NCBI GenBank assembly: GCA_035574175.1
Contig: DATLZB010000203.1
Coordinates: 1-64,000 of the forward strand
DNA length: 64,000 nucleotides
Reading direction: 5' to 3'
Source: DATLZB01 sp035574175
GTDB taxonomy: Bacteria; Pseudomonadota; Alphaproteobacteria; Rhizobiales; Hyphomicrobiaceae
Below, in pieces: positions 63,234 through 64,000 of the stretch (position 1 is the first letter of the stretch; the number at the start of each line of letters is the position of its first letter). The translations under genes were made by a program, and so were the position numbers. The notes under the pieces were generated by a model that saw nothing but the letters and a program-made list of their open reading frames with translations, did not search any database and had not been told where the DNA came from.

Positions 63234-64000
63234 TTAGGCCGCTCGCTGGTACCTCGTCTCCCTCAGCCAGCCGTCGAGATCAGCGAGTGCGCGCGAGGAT
63301 ATGGCGTGCTTGCGGGCGGTGCCCTTGTCCTTGCCGGCTGGCCGGCGGCCGTCGGGCCCGGCAATCGGCTCGCTGAGGGGCGGGAACAAACCGAAGTTGA
63401 TGTTCATGGGCTGGAACGAGCGGCCGGTCTCGCCGTCGGCGGCCATGTGGCCGCGGGTGATGTGATTGAGAAGGCTTCCGAGCGCAGTCGTGGCCGGCGG
63501 CAGGACGGGGGCCCGGCCAACCCGCTCGGCGGCGGCGAAGCGCCCAGCCAGGAGCCCGATGGCGGCGCTCTCCACGTAGCCTTCGACGCCGGTGATCTGG
63601 CCTGCGAAACGCAGCCGAGGTTCCACCTTGAGCCGCAACGTTTCGTCGAGCAGCTTCGGGCTGTTCAAAAAGGTATTGCGGTGCAGGCCGCCGAGCCGGG
63701 CGAACTGGGCGTTAGCGAGGCCGGGAATCATGCGGAACACGCGCACCTGCTCGCCATGCTTGAGCTTGGTCTGAAACCCCACCATGTTCCACAGCGTGCC
63801 AAGCGCGTTGTCCTGGCGCAGCTGCACCACCGCATAGGGCCTGCGTCCGCCCTGGTTCGGGTCGGAGAGGCCCACCGGTTTCATCGGCCCGAAGCGCAAC
63901 GTGTCGCGGCCGCGCTCCGCCATAACCTCGATGGGCAGGCAGCCCTCGAAGTAGGGGGTCGATTTCTCCCAGTCCTTAAACTCCGTCTTCTCAGCGGCAA
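63234..64000 (-). CDS. trmFO: tRNA uridine-54 C5-methyltransferase TrmFO, C-terminal part (cut by window edge)
   Basis: The frame stays open to the window edge and includes YFEGCLPIEVMAERGRDTLR and RFGPMKPVGL, so the N-terminal FAD-binding part lies beyond 64000. TrmFO is the folate- and FAD-dependent enzyme that makes ribothymidine at tRNA position 54. The visible part has PYAVVQLRQDN, the QTKLKHGEQVRVFRMIPGL segment, and GQITGVEGYVESAAIGLLAG near the C-terminal domain. The gene converges on the SGNH gene with an 11-bp gap. Confidence 0.96.
   Translation of the reverse strand, partial: AAEKTEFKDWEKSTPYFEGCLPIEVMAERGRDTLRFGPMKPVGLSDPNQGGRRPYAVVQLRQDNALGTLWNMVGFQTKLKHGEQVRVFRMIPGLANAQFARLGGLHRNTFLNSPKLLDETLRLKVEPRLRFAGQITGVEGYVESAAIGLLAGRFAAAERVGRAPVLPPATTALGSLLNHITRGHMAADGETGRSFQPMNINFGLFPPLSEPIAGPDGRRPAGKDKGTARKHAISSRALADLDGWLRETRYQRAA

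Noticed and set aside
1..64000. CRISPR arrays, prophage or integrative element borders
   Set aside because: No regularly spaced repeats, integrase, phage structural genes or tRNA-bounded attachment sites were seen; the only mobile DNA is the truncated IS481-family element.

Overview
The window is high-GC DNA with ATG/GTG/TTG starts, and its genes are packed on both strands. It looks like the chromosome of an alphaproteobacterium, most likely of the Hyphomicrobiales (Rhizobiales). Three things point there: the order rseP-bamA-lpxD-fabZ-lpxA-lpxI-lpxB with LpxI used as the UDP-diacylglucosamine hydrolase, the block DUF815 ATPase-yajC-secD-secF-phytoene synthase-like-trmFO, and Hyphomicrobiales-type small envelope proteins. 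I cannot name the genus from sequence alone. I saw no rRNA, tRNA, CRISPR array or prophage.

Layout. 1-8150: outer-membrane assembly and lipid A synthesis (rseP 3' end, bamA, lpxD, fabZ, lpxA, an enlarged lpxI, lpxB). 8344-13628: a redoxin-like protein, a DUF1330 protein, the replicative polymerase dnaE and a convergent GntR/UTRA regulator. 13996-16582 (minus strand): pyrC, a quinone-oxidoreductase-like gene and a conserved hypothetical. 16744-24097: accessory-looking DNA with an orphan TctC-type binding protein, a lipoprotein, small exported proteins, a diheme peroxidase, an internally deleted IS481-family element, a hydrolase lacking its nucleophile and a TPR protein. 24239-31393: an FkbM methyltransferase and a complete peptide-type ABC importer.

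31421-44803 is the most unusual part. A glutamine-dependent amidotransferase (AsnB type), four glycosyltransferases and a polysaccharide deacetylase are followed by an ABC-exporter-like protein of 911 residues. All five catalytic motifs of its ATPase domain are altered, and about 280 residues are inserted in that domain. Next come a cyclic-nucleotide-binding-fold protein and a chimera of six-helix (heme-type) membrane anchor, [2Fe-2S] ferredoxin and class III cyclase, then a small methyltransferase. I infer a surface-glycan locus coupled to a redox-sensing nucleotide-signalling module around a non-canonical transporter.

44812-55392: a TusA-like protein, an RND/MMPL exporter, a DMT transporter, a methyltransferase, threonine aldolase, RidA, a thioesterase, two related small Cys-rich exported proteins, an L,D-transpeptidase and a Tat-exported M16 peptidase. 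55507-64000: DUF815 ATPase, yajC-secD-secF (Sec accessory complex), a membrane protein, a phytoene-synthase-like protein, a large SGNH hydrolase and the 3' part of trmFO running off the window.
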